Positions 44,433-58,569 of a stretch of DNA of 64,000 nucleotides are shown here, one piece after another; within the stretch, counting starts at the first letter, position 1; every line of letters starts with the position of its first letter. Where the stretch lies: the NCBI GenBank assembly GCA_947396885.1, contig OX377202.1, positions 60,104,034 to 60,168,033 on the forward strand, in the 5' to 3' direction. This stretch comes from Heligmosomoides polygyrus polygyrus (lineage: Eukaryota > Nematoda > Chromadorea > Rhabditida > Heligmosomidae). A program made the translations under genes and the position numbers. The notes beneath the pieces are model-generated. The model searched no databases, was not told the origin of the DNA, and saw only the letters and a list, made by a program, of their open reading frames with translations.

Positions 44433-47203
44433 GGTATCACCTGTCGTCCCGTTGATCATCTACTTGCTCGAACGGGCACCGGCAGCGCCTCTATTCGTTC
44501 CTGTCGCGTGCCAGAGTGCTCCAATGGATCCTCAACGCTCGAGGACACGAAGAGCGTCATATCGGTCGTTCAGGGCTTTCACGAAGAAGTCCGACCAACA
44601 CGTTGGTGGGAGTCCTGATGTTCTCTTGACATCCTGCGGAATCCAGTCGGTAATGGCTCTCGTCCAGCGGGTGTCTTCGAAGCGCATTACGTGGCCGACC
44701 AACCTAATTTTCGACAACTTGGCCCAGGCGACAGCGTCTCTGACCTTAGAACGTCGACGAAGCTTGGAACTCCTGAGCCTTCTCTCACTTGCGTGAGTCG
44801 TGTCACTCGAGCACCGTCCTCTCGATTCCATACTGCGCTCAGCGAGAATGGGGCATCAGAAACTTGTCCGTTCCTCATGAACATCATCTTCGTACGATTC
44901 AGCTGCAGTCCAACTAACCCACATACACGTTCGAAGTCGACCAGCATACACTCCGCCTGGCTGATGCCCGGTGTTATGAGCACGATGTCGTCAGCGAAGA
45001 GCAGATAGTGCAGTTGCCTGCCATCGACCTTCACTCCCATGTCTTCCCATCCTAGTTCGCGCATAACGTTTTCGAAGGTGGCGCTGAAGAGCTTCGGGGA
45101 TATGGTATCTTCCTGCCGAACCCCTCTCTTCACGTCGATGACGATGTCGTTGTAGAATGATGAGATCTTGGTCGTGAATCCACTCTACAGCTCTCGAAGG
45201 ACTATGATGTACTGAGTAGGAACCCCGTGAGTGAGCAGGGCGTCGTTGACCGCTTCAGTTTTGACGGAGTCGAATGCCTTATTCCGGTCGATGAACGTAA
45301 AGCACGCGGAGCTTGTACTCTCGCGAAACTTTGATGAGCTTCGTTACGGTGTGTATTTGGTCGATCGTGCTGAATCCTCTCCGAAATCCTGCTTGCTCAC
45401 ATGGCTGCCCTTCGTCCAGCGTTCTGCTAATCGTATTCAGGATCACACGAATGGACAGCTTATAGACTACGGAGCGTGTCGAAGAATGTCGTGCACGTCT
45501 CCCTTCTTATGCAGAAAGACGGTCCTGCTGGTCTTCCACTGAGATGGAACCTTGCACTCCGACAGGTAGCATGTGAAGAACCGCGCCCGCCAGGGTGTTG
45601 ATGGGCGCTGGTGGGAGATTCTTCAGGTGTCCGGGTCCCATCATGTCGGGACCGAGTGCTGTACGCTTCTTCCCCGACGAGATGGCGGGTCGGATCTCGG
45701 AAAGGGGGAAAAGAGAGAACGACGTATCCAGTCTGCGAAGATGGATTAGGGCAGGTGAACGTGGCTATCGAAGATCTCGGAGTAGAAGACATGGTGCACG
45801 AAGTGGTCGTATTCCTCGTCGTTGTTGTCCACGACGGTATCTTCCCAAAGGCCGGCAATAGAGGTGTACATGACCCAGTTGATGGTTGCTCTGGGACTCC
45901 TCTTCTTGAGCTTTGCGGCCTTCTCTCCTTGAAGCAAAAAACGGAACCTCACGCGAAGGAGGCGGCGGTCCGATCCCGTGTAGAACTTGGGGACAACGGA
46001 AACGTCGGTCAGGCAATACTTGCGGTTGAAGATGATGTGGTCGATCTCGTTGTGGAACTGGCCACCGATGGATTGCCAGGTCCATCGTAGGGAGGAAGGC
46101 TTCTGGAACTGTGAGTTTCTATGGATGGTCTTGGTCGACATGATAAACTCAGACAGCCTTTCACCTTGTTCGTTCCACTCCAAACCGTGGGTTCCGATGT
46201 GAATTCTTCCGGCGACCTTCGTGGTCTGATCTTCGCGTTGAAGTCGCCGACGATCACCTTGTAGAAGGTGTGATCTTCCTTATAGAACTTCTCCAGCTCC
46301 ACGTAGAAGGCTTCGACCTCTTCGTCGTCGTAATCGGATGTTGGGGCATACGCGACGAATACACTCAAAGCTGGCACGGTACCACATCGTTTCAGTCGCA
46401 GACGTCCGATTCGGCTTGTTGACGAGGACACCAACGCCGCCTACTCCCATGCCGTCGCATGTTCCGAGGAACAGTTCCTCTCGGGAAACGTAGGCGGCGT
46501 GTAAGGGGTACTGTCTTCTCGTTTCGGTCAGTCCGTTGACGTCGTACTTGATCTTCCTGGCTTGCATCATCAGGTTCTCGACGGATGCTTCCGATGCATG
46601 TGTGCGGGCGTTGTAAGTACAGATCGTACAGATCCACGGATCACCCTCGATAGAGAGCCTTTGGGCTCACTTGTTAAAGGAATCTTGGGCCGGTTGTCGC
46701 AGGGCCACTTGGCGCGTCCCCAGGTGGTGGATAGGGGAATGAAACGCGAACCAAATGCGACCTGTACTGCCCAGAGACGCAGGTGGGATGCTGGGGATGG
46801 ACACCTTGCTCCTGCTGTGTCAGGTCCACGCGTTCCTTGTGTGTGGGAGCGGCATTTTCATGTACAGTGTGCGTGGATGTGTCCATGACTGTGCGGATTG
46901 TAACTGTGTCGGCCCGGCAAAAGTTTGCACTCGGAAGAGTGGGAGTACATGTAAGGCAATTCGAGGCCGCCTTTAGTCTCGCCCCGTCCCTTCGGGAAGT
47001 ATGACTGCCTGCCGGAGTTCTTCGACCGCACGACAGAGGCTGACCAACTGCCTGTATACTCCAGTCAAACACAGCAGTATAAAGGACCTCATTCCCTTCA
47101 CCCCGAAAGAGCCCCGACTTCTGCAGGGATGGGAAGGACGAGTACGGAGAGGCTGCTAAAATCTCAGGGCCTAACCAGGCTGCGCAAATTGAGAAACTGA
47201 GAA
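44433..47203 (-). mobile_element. RTE-type LINE with inverted 5' leader
   Basis: The element is flanked by GTACCTTAAA (44423-44432 and 47204-47213). From right to left on the minus strand the endonuclease (about 46628-45800) has NARTHASEAS-like and GLTETRRQYPLHA motifs, GDFNAK, and GSDRRLLRVRF. The reverse transcriptase has FRRGFSTIDQIH, GVRQEDTISPKLF and FADDIVLIT (about 45000), then a C-terminal end with RWTRAITDWIPQDVKR and CWSDFFVKALNDR (44600). Frameshifts and internal deletions make it dead. The 46637-47203 leader, which precedes the endonuclease directly in the 9.9-kb copy, is here turned around. Confidence 0.88.
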
Positions 47204-47470
47204 GTACCTTAAACGTGGATCCTTTCAAGTAGTTGTTAACGGTGCCAATTCCAAAATGAATTCTGTTCCCAGTGGAGTACCTCAAGGCAGTGTACTGGCA
47301 CCCATTCTTTTCAGTATCGACACCTATGATATCCCTAAGGTGATAAAACCATTTGAGGCCTCTTGTAGAATGTTTGTAGAGGACGTAACGATTTTCACCA
47401 GTATCTCAACGCCTTCTTCTGGTTAGCAGATGCAGAAAGCTCTTGATGCGCTCTTAAATTGGTCCAAAAC

Positions 47471-49000
47471 GGGTGATAGTCGTTAGTCCCGACTCGGATG
47501 CGCACTGACGACGCCGACAGTGCCTACGGAGCCAATTAGCGTCGACGCGCACCGTGCCACCCGCCGCTTCGCGACGATCTCCCAAGGCAGCCCTCGCCGC
47601 CGTGCGATGGTGACCTAGCCGAGCAGCCTGCAGATCGAGCGCTACCCCACTGAGGCCGAACTTCACAGATCGACCAGATTTACAATTAATGTAGATAACT
47701 TATTTATAGGGTTTAAAAGGCAGCGTAAAGAGTCGTACTGGTGCGAGACCTGCACACTTTCATATCAGAATTTCGAGCTCTATCTAATGGGCTGTACAAG
47801 AACGCTTTTAAATTCCCCTCTAGAGATATTTTGACGCAGGCTTCGAGCTAAAGGCTTCACGAACACTTGGGCACGAATTTTGTATACTTCATTTCCAAAA
47901 TTTTAAGCTTTATCTATTGGGCTGTACAAGAATGCTTAAAAATGCCCTGTGGAGACATTTTGACGCAGGCCTTTGGATAAAGACTGCGCGAACTATCCAT
48001 TTAGTAGAGAGCCTTCCTAGCAGAATGCTGTTCTAGTTTTTTTCATTTTTTCATTATCATAGTATATCTCAGGTTTTTCTAAGATCCTCGATATCTTTAT
48101 GAACCTATGTGATACCCAGCACGATATTTCTCGAGACTAAGACTGAATAGGTAAGAATAAAAACTCATGGTAATTGGATTTTATCACACAACATGTCAAA
48201 TTTTTCTTCCAGTGTCATGCCATAAAATAAAGTTGCATCCTTCATGAATTAAGAAGAACTTCTGATGAGGAGCACCGTTATTTTAAGCATCAGTAAACAT
48301 TTCACCATCAAGTCTATGTCCTGGTGAAATTTTGTTTTGCATTGTTCGTGCAGTCTTTATCCGGAGGCCTGCAAAATATCTCGATAGGGAAATTTTTAAG
48401 CATTCTTGTACAGCCCAACAGATAGAGCATAAAGTTTTGATAACAAAGTATACAAAATTCGTGCTTAATTGCTCGCGAAGCCTTTAGCTGAAAGCCTGCG
48501 TCAAAATATCTCTGCAGAGGAATTTTTAAGCGTTCTTGTACTGTCCTATAGATAGAGCTTAAAATTTTGATAATAAAGTATACAAAATTCGTGCCTAATT
48601 GTTCGTGAAGCCTTTAGCTAAAAGCCTGCGTCAAAATATCTTTACAGAGGTAGTTTTAAGCGTTCTTGTACTATCCTTCGGATAGTGCTCGAAATTCTGA
48701 CATGAAAGTGTGTAGGTCTCCCACCAGTACGACTCTTTACGCTGCCTTTGTAAACCCTCTAAATGAGTTATCTACTGTAATTGTAAATCTGGTCGATCTG
48801 TGAAGTTCGGCCTCAGTGAGGTAGCGCTCGATCTGCAGGCTCCCGTGCTCGGCTAGGTCACCATCGCGCGGCGGCGAGGGCTGCATTGGAGATCGTCGCG
48901 AAGCGACGGGTGGCACGGTGCGAGTTGGCGCTAATTGGCTCTGGAGGCACTGTCGGCATCGCCAGTGCGCATCCGAGTCGGGACTAACGACTACCTCCCC
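47471..49000. mobile_element. Long-inverted-repeat transposon with 8-bp target duplication
   Basis: TCCAAAAC flanks the element exactly (47463-47470 and 49001-49008), and removing it restores the LINE frame. The ends are near-inverse (GGGTGATAGTCGTTAGTCCC at the left, GGGGAGGTAGTCGTTAGTCC at the right). The inverted arms extend about 500 bp. Within each arm a sub-repeat of roughly 115 bp containing GGGCTGTACAAGAA recurs two or three times. No transposase was found. An 8-bp duplication with long arms leaves hAT, P or Mutator-like relatives open; the termini lack the CAGGG of the hAT-like elements elsewhere in the window. Confidence 0.8.
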
Positions 49001-49429
49001 TCCAAAACCTAGGAACTTCCCATCTCTCAAACCAATGCAAGATGCTGCACCTGGGACTGTATCCTGACCGGTCAGCTTACTACCTCGATGGACATGAACA
49101 CCCTGTAACTGAGTTAACTGATTTGGGATTCTCCTATAACAATAAGCTTGAGTTTGATAGTCACTGTAATAAAATTATGAACAACGCCTACGCATAACTG
49201 TACAGGCTCCTTCGCTGCTTATACACCAAAAACCCTAATGTCCTACTCAAGGCGTACATAGCTTGTATTAGACCTAGCCTAGAATATGGGACCACCATAT
49301 TTAGTCAGCCATGTTCAGTCAGTTACGTGGTATTTTCTATCTTAAGAAATACATACACCTATGATCCTGCAGTACTGCTGAAGCTTTATAAAACATGTAA
49401 TCCCAATTATAGAGTACAAGTGCTACGAC

Positions 49430-50575
49430 ACGCCTAACGGCGTGTCTCGCAGTTGCCCGCTTCACGGGATTATAGGTTTGCGCTTTCTTCTCTGAAAATA
49501 CTCTCACACAAAAGTACGTGTGATCTTCAAAACAATTTTGTTAACAGAACAACAAAAAGACACTTACTGGAGCATCTCGGTGAATACTACGTTTGGTATC
49601 GATGGTGTTAACCAAATTTTCAAATGGGACTTCTGTCGAACTCGCGAGCACGCCACGTACAGTTGACCATGAGAAAATACTGGACTGGGGAGATATACGC
49701 AGAGGCGTACCTGGCGCGGGTAAAGTTTTCCGCTCAACATGGGATAATGCTGAGTTCTGCATGCGGCCGGTCGTCGTACGACCACGATGTGACCTCTGCT
49801 TCCTTCCTTTTCGATCTTTTGACTGCAGAAGGTTGTTGTGCGTGGTGCGACGAAGGGAACCTGTCTTCTGGATTCAGGCACTCAAAAACGCGCGCAGACG
49901 CCGTTGTGTGAAGCAGGAGGAGTCTGCGCATCCTCTGCTGCAGCAGCATCTCATGCTCAATTCTGAATGCGATCCCTCGTCGTAAGACGACGGCGTCTTC
50001 TCTTCTGACTCCAGAAGGTTGTGGTGCGACGAAGGGAACCCGTCTTCTGGATTCAGGCACTCAGAAACGCGCGCAGACGCCGTTGTGTCGAGCTGCAGGA
50101 GGACGCGCTTCCTCTGCTGCAACAATATCCCATGTTGAACGGCAAACGTTGCCCGCGCGAGGTACGCAGAGGGTACCTGGCGCGGGTAAACTTTTCCGCT
50201 CAACATGGGATAATGCTGAGTTCTGCATGCGGCCGGTCGTCGTACGACGCCGATGTGACCTCTGCTTCCTTTCTTTTCGATCTTCTGACTCCAGACGGTT
50301 GTGGTGCGACGATGGGAATCCGTCTTCTGGATTCAGGGACTCAGGAACGCGCTGACGCCGTTATGACAAGCAGGAGGAGGCTGCACTTTGCGATCCCTCG
50401 TCGTAGGACGACGGGGCCTTCTCTTCCGACTCAAGAAGGTTGTGGTGCGACGAAGGGAACCCGTCTTCTGGATTCGGGCACTCAGAAACGTGCGCAGACG
50501 TGTCAAGCAGGAGGCCTCTGATGCAACAATATCCCATGTTGAACGGCAAACGTTGCCCGCGCGAGGTTTAACTTT
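49430..50575 (-). mobile_element. Helitron helicase 3' remnant plus local tandem repeats
   Basis: On the minus strand, 49707-49568 reads CVYLPSPVFSHGQLYVACSR followed by VR and a short tail to a stop, the typical C-terminal end of a Helitron RepHel helicase. At the left a hairpin (CACGCC-TAAC-GGCGTG, about 49433-49448) is placed as a Helitron 3' hairpin would be; a clean CTRR end is not seen. To the right (49720-50560) a unit containing GGTTGTGGTGCGACGAAGGG and TTCTGGATTCAGGCACTCAG is repeated four to five times in imperfect copies. Confidence 0.6.
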
Positions 50576-50835
50576 TTGTTTTAAAATATTGAAGCTTAAA
50601 CTGAAAGCTAGTAAATATTGGATTTTCAGACCCAGTCGAGGCCGTATAAGTACACTATCACTGCACAGTGAAAGAATTCATAGTAGACATGGAAATGGGC
50701 TATTAAACTCACTGTTCTTTCGAGCAGCGAGATGTCTTTAATTAATTTCACGTAATGTTATAGAAGCACCTAATGTTCCGACATTTAAGAAGAGACTTTA
50801 AAAAATAGATCTGCTATCAACTCTTAACATTCCAG
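50575..50835 (+). mobile_element. CR1-like LINE C-terminal fragment
   Basis: The + strand frame gives FRPSRGRISTLSLHSERIHS, GLLNSLFFRAARC and, after a stop, NVIEAPNVPTFKKRL, the usual C-terminal tail of CR1-like LINE proteins. It is 5'-truncated at the junction with the repeat block at about 50570. No 3' tail could be defined before the (AAT)n array. Confidence 0.55.
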
Positions 50836-51066
50836 ATCTGTAAACACCATCTGTGCAAATCAATGAAGTTCAGAATGAAGAGATCTTGATTATCATGGCA
50901 TATGAAGAACGGCGTTCGCTCTTTCTCTCACGGCGGCGTATGCTGCTACACAAAGAAAACAAGAAATCATTAGAAGAAGAAGACAGGCTACAATAATTAT
51001 ACCCTTTCTATCTCAATACCGCAGACGGACTACCTTACTATTATTACATAACGTCCTATTATAAGG

Positions 51067-54940
<3,874 letters not shown>

Positions 54941-54999
54941 CAGACGTTCCCGACATTGCTCTATTACACACATGCGCTCCCTATTTATATCGACAGTGT

Positions 55000-56319
55000 T
55001 CAATTATTCTCGCGTACTATAACGACACTATATCCTATCCCACTATATCCATATTGCTCGACTGTTCTCGCGAATATATTGGCACTGAACCACTGTAAAA
55101 TTAAACAGTTAATATCTCGGCTTGTAGGCAAGTTTATTAATCGAAACAAAAACCTTCTGATTCTACACATCTTTGCCAACGTGACGCATGTTTTTTTTAT
55201 CCCAATAGCATAAAAATCGGAAGTTCTGGAATTGACGAAATCTTCGAAGGCACTTTCGGCATCCTGTTGGTATTTGAATATTTTCCCTACCAAAAAGTCG
55301 CCAGATGCTTGAAGAAATGGTAGACTGTTGGGGAGAGGTCGGGAGAAAACGGAGGATGTGGTAGAGTTTCAATGCTCAGCTCATTCAATTTCTGCAACGT
55401 CATTCGTGCTACATGGGGGCAAGCATTGTCGTGCAGAAGGAGAACTCGCCTTCGGTTTACCAAGGTCGGCTGGATATCCTTCAACTTTTTCATCAATTCT
55501 TCAATTTCAATGCAGTACTTCTCTGCCGTGATGGATTCACCGGGAGGGAGGAAGCTGTGGTGAATAATTCCCAGCGAACACCACCATACTGTCACCATTG
55601 CTTTCTTTTGGAGCAATTCCGGCTTCGCAAAAACCTTGGGGCTCTCATCGCTGTCCACCCACTGTGCCGGTCGTCGCCTGTTGACGTACATTATCCATTT
55701 CTCGTCACAGGTTACGATGCGATCAAGGAATGGGTCCGTTTCGTTCCGTAGAAGCAGTGCGGACGAGATCTCATATCGTCGGTTTCTTTGCTCCTCAGAC
55801 AGCTCGTGAGGCACCCATCTTTCCAGCTTTTTGGTCTTTCCAGTTTCCTTCAGATGCCGGGCAGCTGTGTTGTGACTGACGCCAAGAGCCTTCGCAATCT
55901 CCCTGGTACCTTTGTGTGGATCCTCCTCTACTACATCTCTCAGTTTGTTCTCATCAACATCACTATGCCTCCCACGACCATGTTCTTCCAAGCTCTCATC
56001 TCCATTAGGAACTTCTGATACCAACGATACGCCGTCCGAATTGTGGAACATCCTTGACCGAATGCGGCGTTGATCTTCTTAGCTGTAGTGCCCAGCTTGA
56101 ATTCGTACAAGTAAATGCCTCGGATTACCCTTTTGGCCATCTGCAGAAAAGTCAATAAAACTCTAAAGTTTCCCACTTTTACATAGAAATTTTGGTACTC
56201 ACCGATAGAGCAAAGTTTGCGCTTCTAAATGATATGCCACATGTTACGGTTTGTTCTTGATCAAACGCGTAAAGACGCGCCAAAAAATGGCGCGAGCCAG
56301 TGCCATTTAATTCGTTACA

Positions 56320-56325
<6 letters not shown>
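55000..56325 (-). mobile_element. mariner transposon, Hsmar1/bandit-like, catalytically dead
   Basis: The minus-strand transposase starts near 56141 (MAKRVIRGIYLYEFKLGTTA). It shifts frame near 55990 and then stays open for about 240 residues: GDESLEEHGRGRHSDVDENK, RDVVEEDPHKGTREIAKALG, WVPHELSEEQRNRRYEI, IVTCDEKWIMYVN, LLLHDNACPH, SPDLSPTVYHFFKH. The third catalytic Asp of the D,D34D triad is Val (SPTVYHF for SPTDYHF). A further frameshift precedes the C-terminal part (ESAFEDFVNSRTSDFYAIGI). Terminal repeats could not be delimited, so the ends are approximate. Confidence 0.85.
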
Positions 56326-56351
<26 letters not shown>

Positions 56352-56354
<3 letters not shown>

Positions 56355-57922
56355 CGTTTCAAAAGTATGTAGCCCCTTAAATTCAAAATTTTCTCGTTCC
56401 GCGTTCGTTTCTACGAGCTGGCGTTAGCAGCATTGGATTCCCCGTAGAAGGAAATAGCTAGATTGCTCTTTCCAGAAAAAAGCTTGATCTCCGGCAAAAA
56501 CTAGGCGGTTTTGAATTTTTTTGTTTGTTTCAAAAGTATGTAGCCACTCCAGAATATCCGGCATTTTTTACACTCCTATTCAAATTTTGCGCTCTTGTTG
56601 GCGGGAAGTTCTTGTCATAAATAGCCAGCTTGACCTGTTCTTCAAAAATAACCACTATGTCAGTCCGTGGACGTGTCCTGATTATCGAGGAACAAGCTCA
56701 GATCCGAGCGCTCAAGGATGCTGGCTTGACAAACCGCGCCATTGCTCGTCAGCTCGGACGTTCGCAAGATGTGTGGGCCACTTCCTTCGAAATCCAAATG
56801 GTTATCGGTCTGCACCGGTACCGGGTCGTCCGCGTGTGATTTCGAGCCAGAATCGTCGACGAATCAGCCGCATGGTGTGGAACTCCACATGGAGCGTCAA
56901 CCAAGTTCGCACTGAGACGGGTCTATCTGCATCAAGAACAACGATATGGCGTTGTATTCGATCGAACGAACACATCTGCAGACAGACCATGCAGAAGACA
57001 CCTCATCTCACGAACTTCCACAAGCAGGCGCGACTGGAGTTTGCCCGCAAAAACATGGCACGCAATGGAAAAGTGTAGGAACTTTCTGGTTTCGTCGACG
57101 TCATGAATTTTACACGATTATTGCTTCAGGACATCTTCGGCGACGACAAAAAATTTAATCTGGATGGTCCCGATGGTTAACGGTATTACTGGAGAGATCT
57201 ACGACAGGCTCCCATCACCTCTCGATGGAACTTCGGAGGCGGGTCTCTGATGACACGGGCAGGCTTCTGCAGTAGGGGGAAGCTGAAGCTCAGATTCCCA
57301 TCATGTCGTATGGACAGTCTAGGGTATCAAGCCGTACTGGAGTTCAGCCTGCTACCCTTCCTGACGATGAGAAAACGGCAGACACATGTTCTGCAGCAGG
57401 ACAGCGCTGCACTTCGTGTGTCCAAATCGACCACAGACTGGCTCCAACCTAATCGACTCCGAGTAATGGAATGGCCAGCTTGCTCATCTGTGCAACCCAA
57501 TGGAGAACATGTGAGGTATCTTTATCTGGCAGGTCTACTTGAATAACAGGCAATTCAACAATGTTGGGGAGCTGAAAACCGCTATTTTGACTGCCTGGGA
57601 CAACATCGCTGACGAAGTGATCCAGAAACTTGTTTGTAGCATGCGTAGCAGGTAATTTGATGTAATAAGAAATAGCGGTGGTCCAATTGACTATAAATTT
57701 TTAACAAAAATCGCATTTTTTGAGAGTGGCTACATACTTTTGAAACAAACAAAAAAATTCAAAAACGCCTAGTTTTTGCCGGAGATCAAGCTTTTTTCTG
57801 GAAAGAGCAATCCAGCTATTTCCGTCTACGGGGAATCCAATGCTGCTAACGCCAGTTCGTAGAAACGAACGCGAAACGAGAAAATTTTGAATTTAAGGTG
57901 ACTACATACTTTTGAAACGCAC
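56352..57922 (+). mobile_element. Tc1-like transposon with long IR/DR termini, decayed
   Basis: The ends GTGCGTTTCAAAAGTATGTAG are inverted and flanked by TA. The same CAAAAGTATGTAGCC word recurs about 170 bp inside each end, giving inverted repeats of roughly 200 bp with internal direct repeats. The transposase begins MSVRGRVLIIEEQAQIRAL (56657) with helix-turn-helix LTNRAIARQLGRS. It continues in shifting frames to DDKKFNLDGPDG (first acidic site), GGGSLM, FCSRGKLKL, LQQDSAALRVS (second site) and a damaged third site. A stop after DGPDG and several frameshifts make it inactive. The element lies immediately downstream of the MNAT1 gene. Confidence 0.9.
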
Positions 57923-57984
57923 TATAAAAACTGAAACGATATATATATATATATATCATTTATAGCGCACAAATATTGCATTGT

Positions 57985-58440
57985 AATAAATAAATATTTA
58001 ATCCAAAGAAGAAGAGGCTGATTAGCCAGTTAGAAGGAGTACAGTTTAGTTTTACAAGGAAAGCCCTATTAAGAACTGGCAATTTTGACTATAGAATCAT
58101 ACCCGGTGGCATCCAACGTAATGTGGTCTTAGGGCTACCAACTGTGGGATGTAGAAGAGGAATCATTGGTGCAGCAATGGTACGAGTGACTGGTCGAGTT
58201 CCTCTCAGTGGTTCTTAGTTCATAACGCGTAATTCCTCTACCATTCAAAGGATCTTTCCACACCTGGCCGAGACTACAGTGAGAACGGCTTTCTCATTCA
58301 CAGGGCGGCAGCTGAATACCAAAACCTGTGCAAGCGGGGTTCTCCACGCATTTAGCCCATCCATGAGTTTCCGCATATCAAGCCCTTATTCTCCACCTAC
58401 CAGTGTTTTATCTTAATTCTAGCGTTATAGTAAATGCTGT
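57985..58440 (+). mobile_element. CR1-like LINE C-terminal fragment downstream of MNAT1
   Basis: The + strand reads SFTRKALLRTGNFDYRIIPG, RNVVLGLPTVGCRRGIIGA, then GRVPLSG and, in other frames, RTAFSFTGRQLNTKTCASGV and PSMSFRISSPYSPPTSVLS, the end of a CR1-like LINE protein. It sits between the Tc1-like element and the last visible MNAT1 exon, in the place where the gene's final exon would be expected. Confidence 0.65.
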
Positions 58441-58569
58441 TGCTATTTAGTTCTCTTTCAGTTCTGTGTTACACTATCTTTTTTCTCGTTTGCACATGTG
58501 AATGTAACATGTAAAAATAGGAAAAAGTGGTTCCGTAACGAAGAAGCGACGCTTCTTTCCCGCGCTTAC

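Larger units (their letters stand above)
44307..49330 (+). mobile_element. CR1-like LINE reverse transcriptase split by two later insertions
   Basis: Three + strand pieces read as one reverse transcriptase. The first is 44307-44432 (DYAKAFDRVSHSKLL to SWIQAYLK). The second is 47204-47470 (YLKRGSFQVVVNGANSK, PSGVPQGSVLAPILFS, a degenerate YADD region, then LLNWSKT). The third is 49001-49330 (HPVTELTDLGFSYNNKLEFD, KAYIACIRPSLEYG). The breaks coincide with an RTE insertion (44433-47203) and an inverted-repeat element (47471-49000), each with its own target duplication. In-frame stops show the LINE is dead. Its family is CR1/jockey-like by motif. Confidence 0.8.

Noticed and set aside
46674..47285. 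203-codon minus-strand frame, and its relative at 9847-10329
   Set aside because: Both lie in the RTE leader; relative to the endonuclease they point in opposite directions in the two copies, and the frame differs between them. Conservation is explained by common descent of the repeat.
49593..50521. Frames of 110-166 codons on both strands rich in Arg/Ser
   Set aside because: They come from the repeated GGTTGTGGTGCGACGAAGGG units; only the minus-strand Helitron C-terminal piece at 49568-49707 has family motifs.
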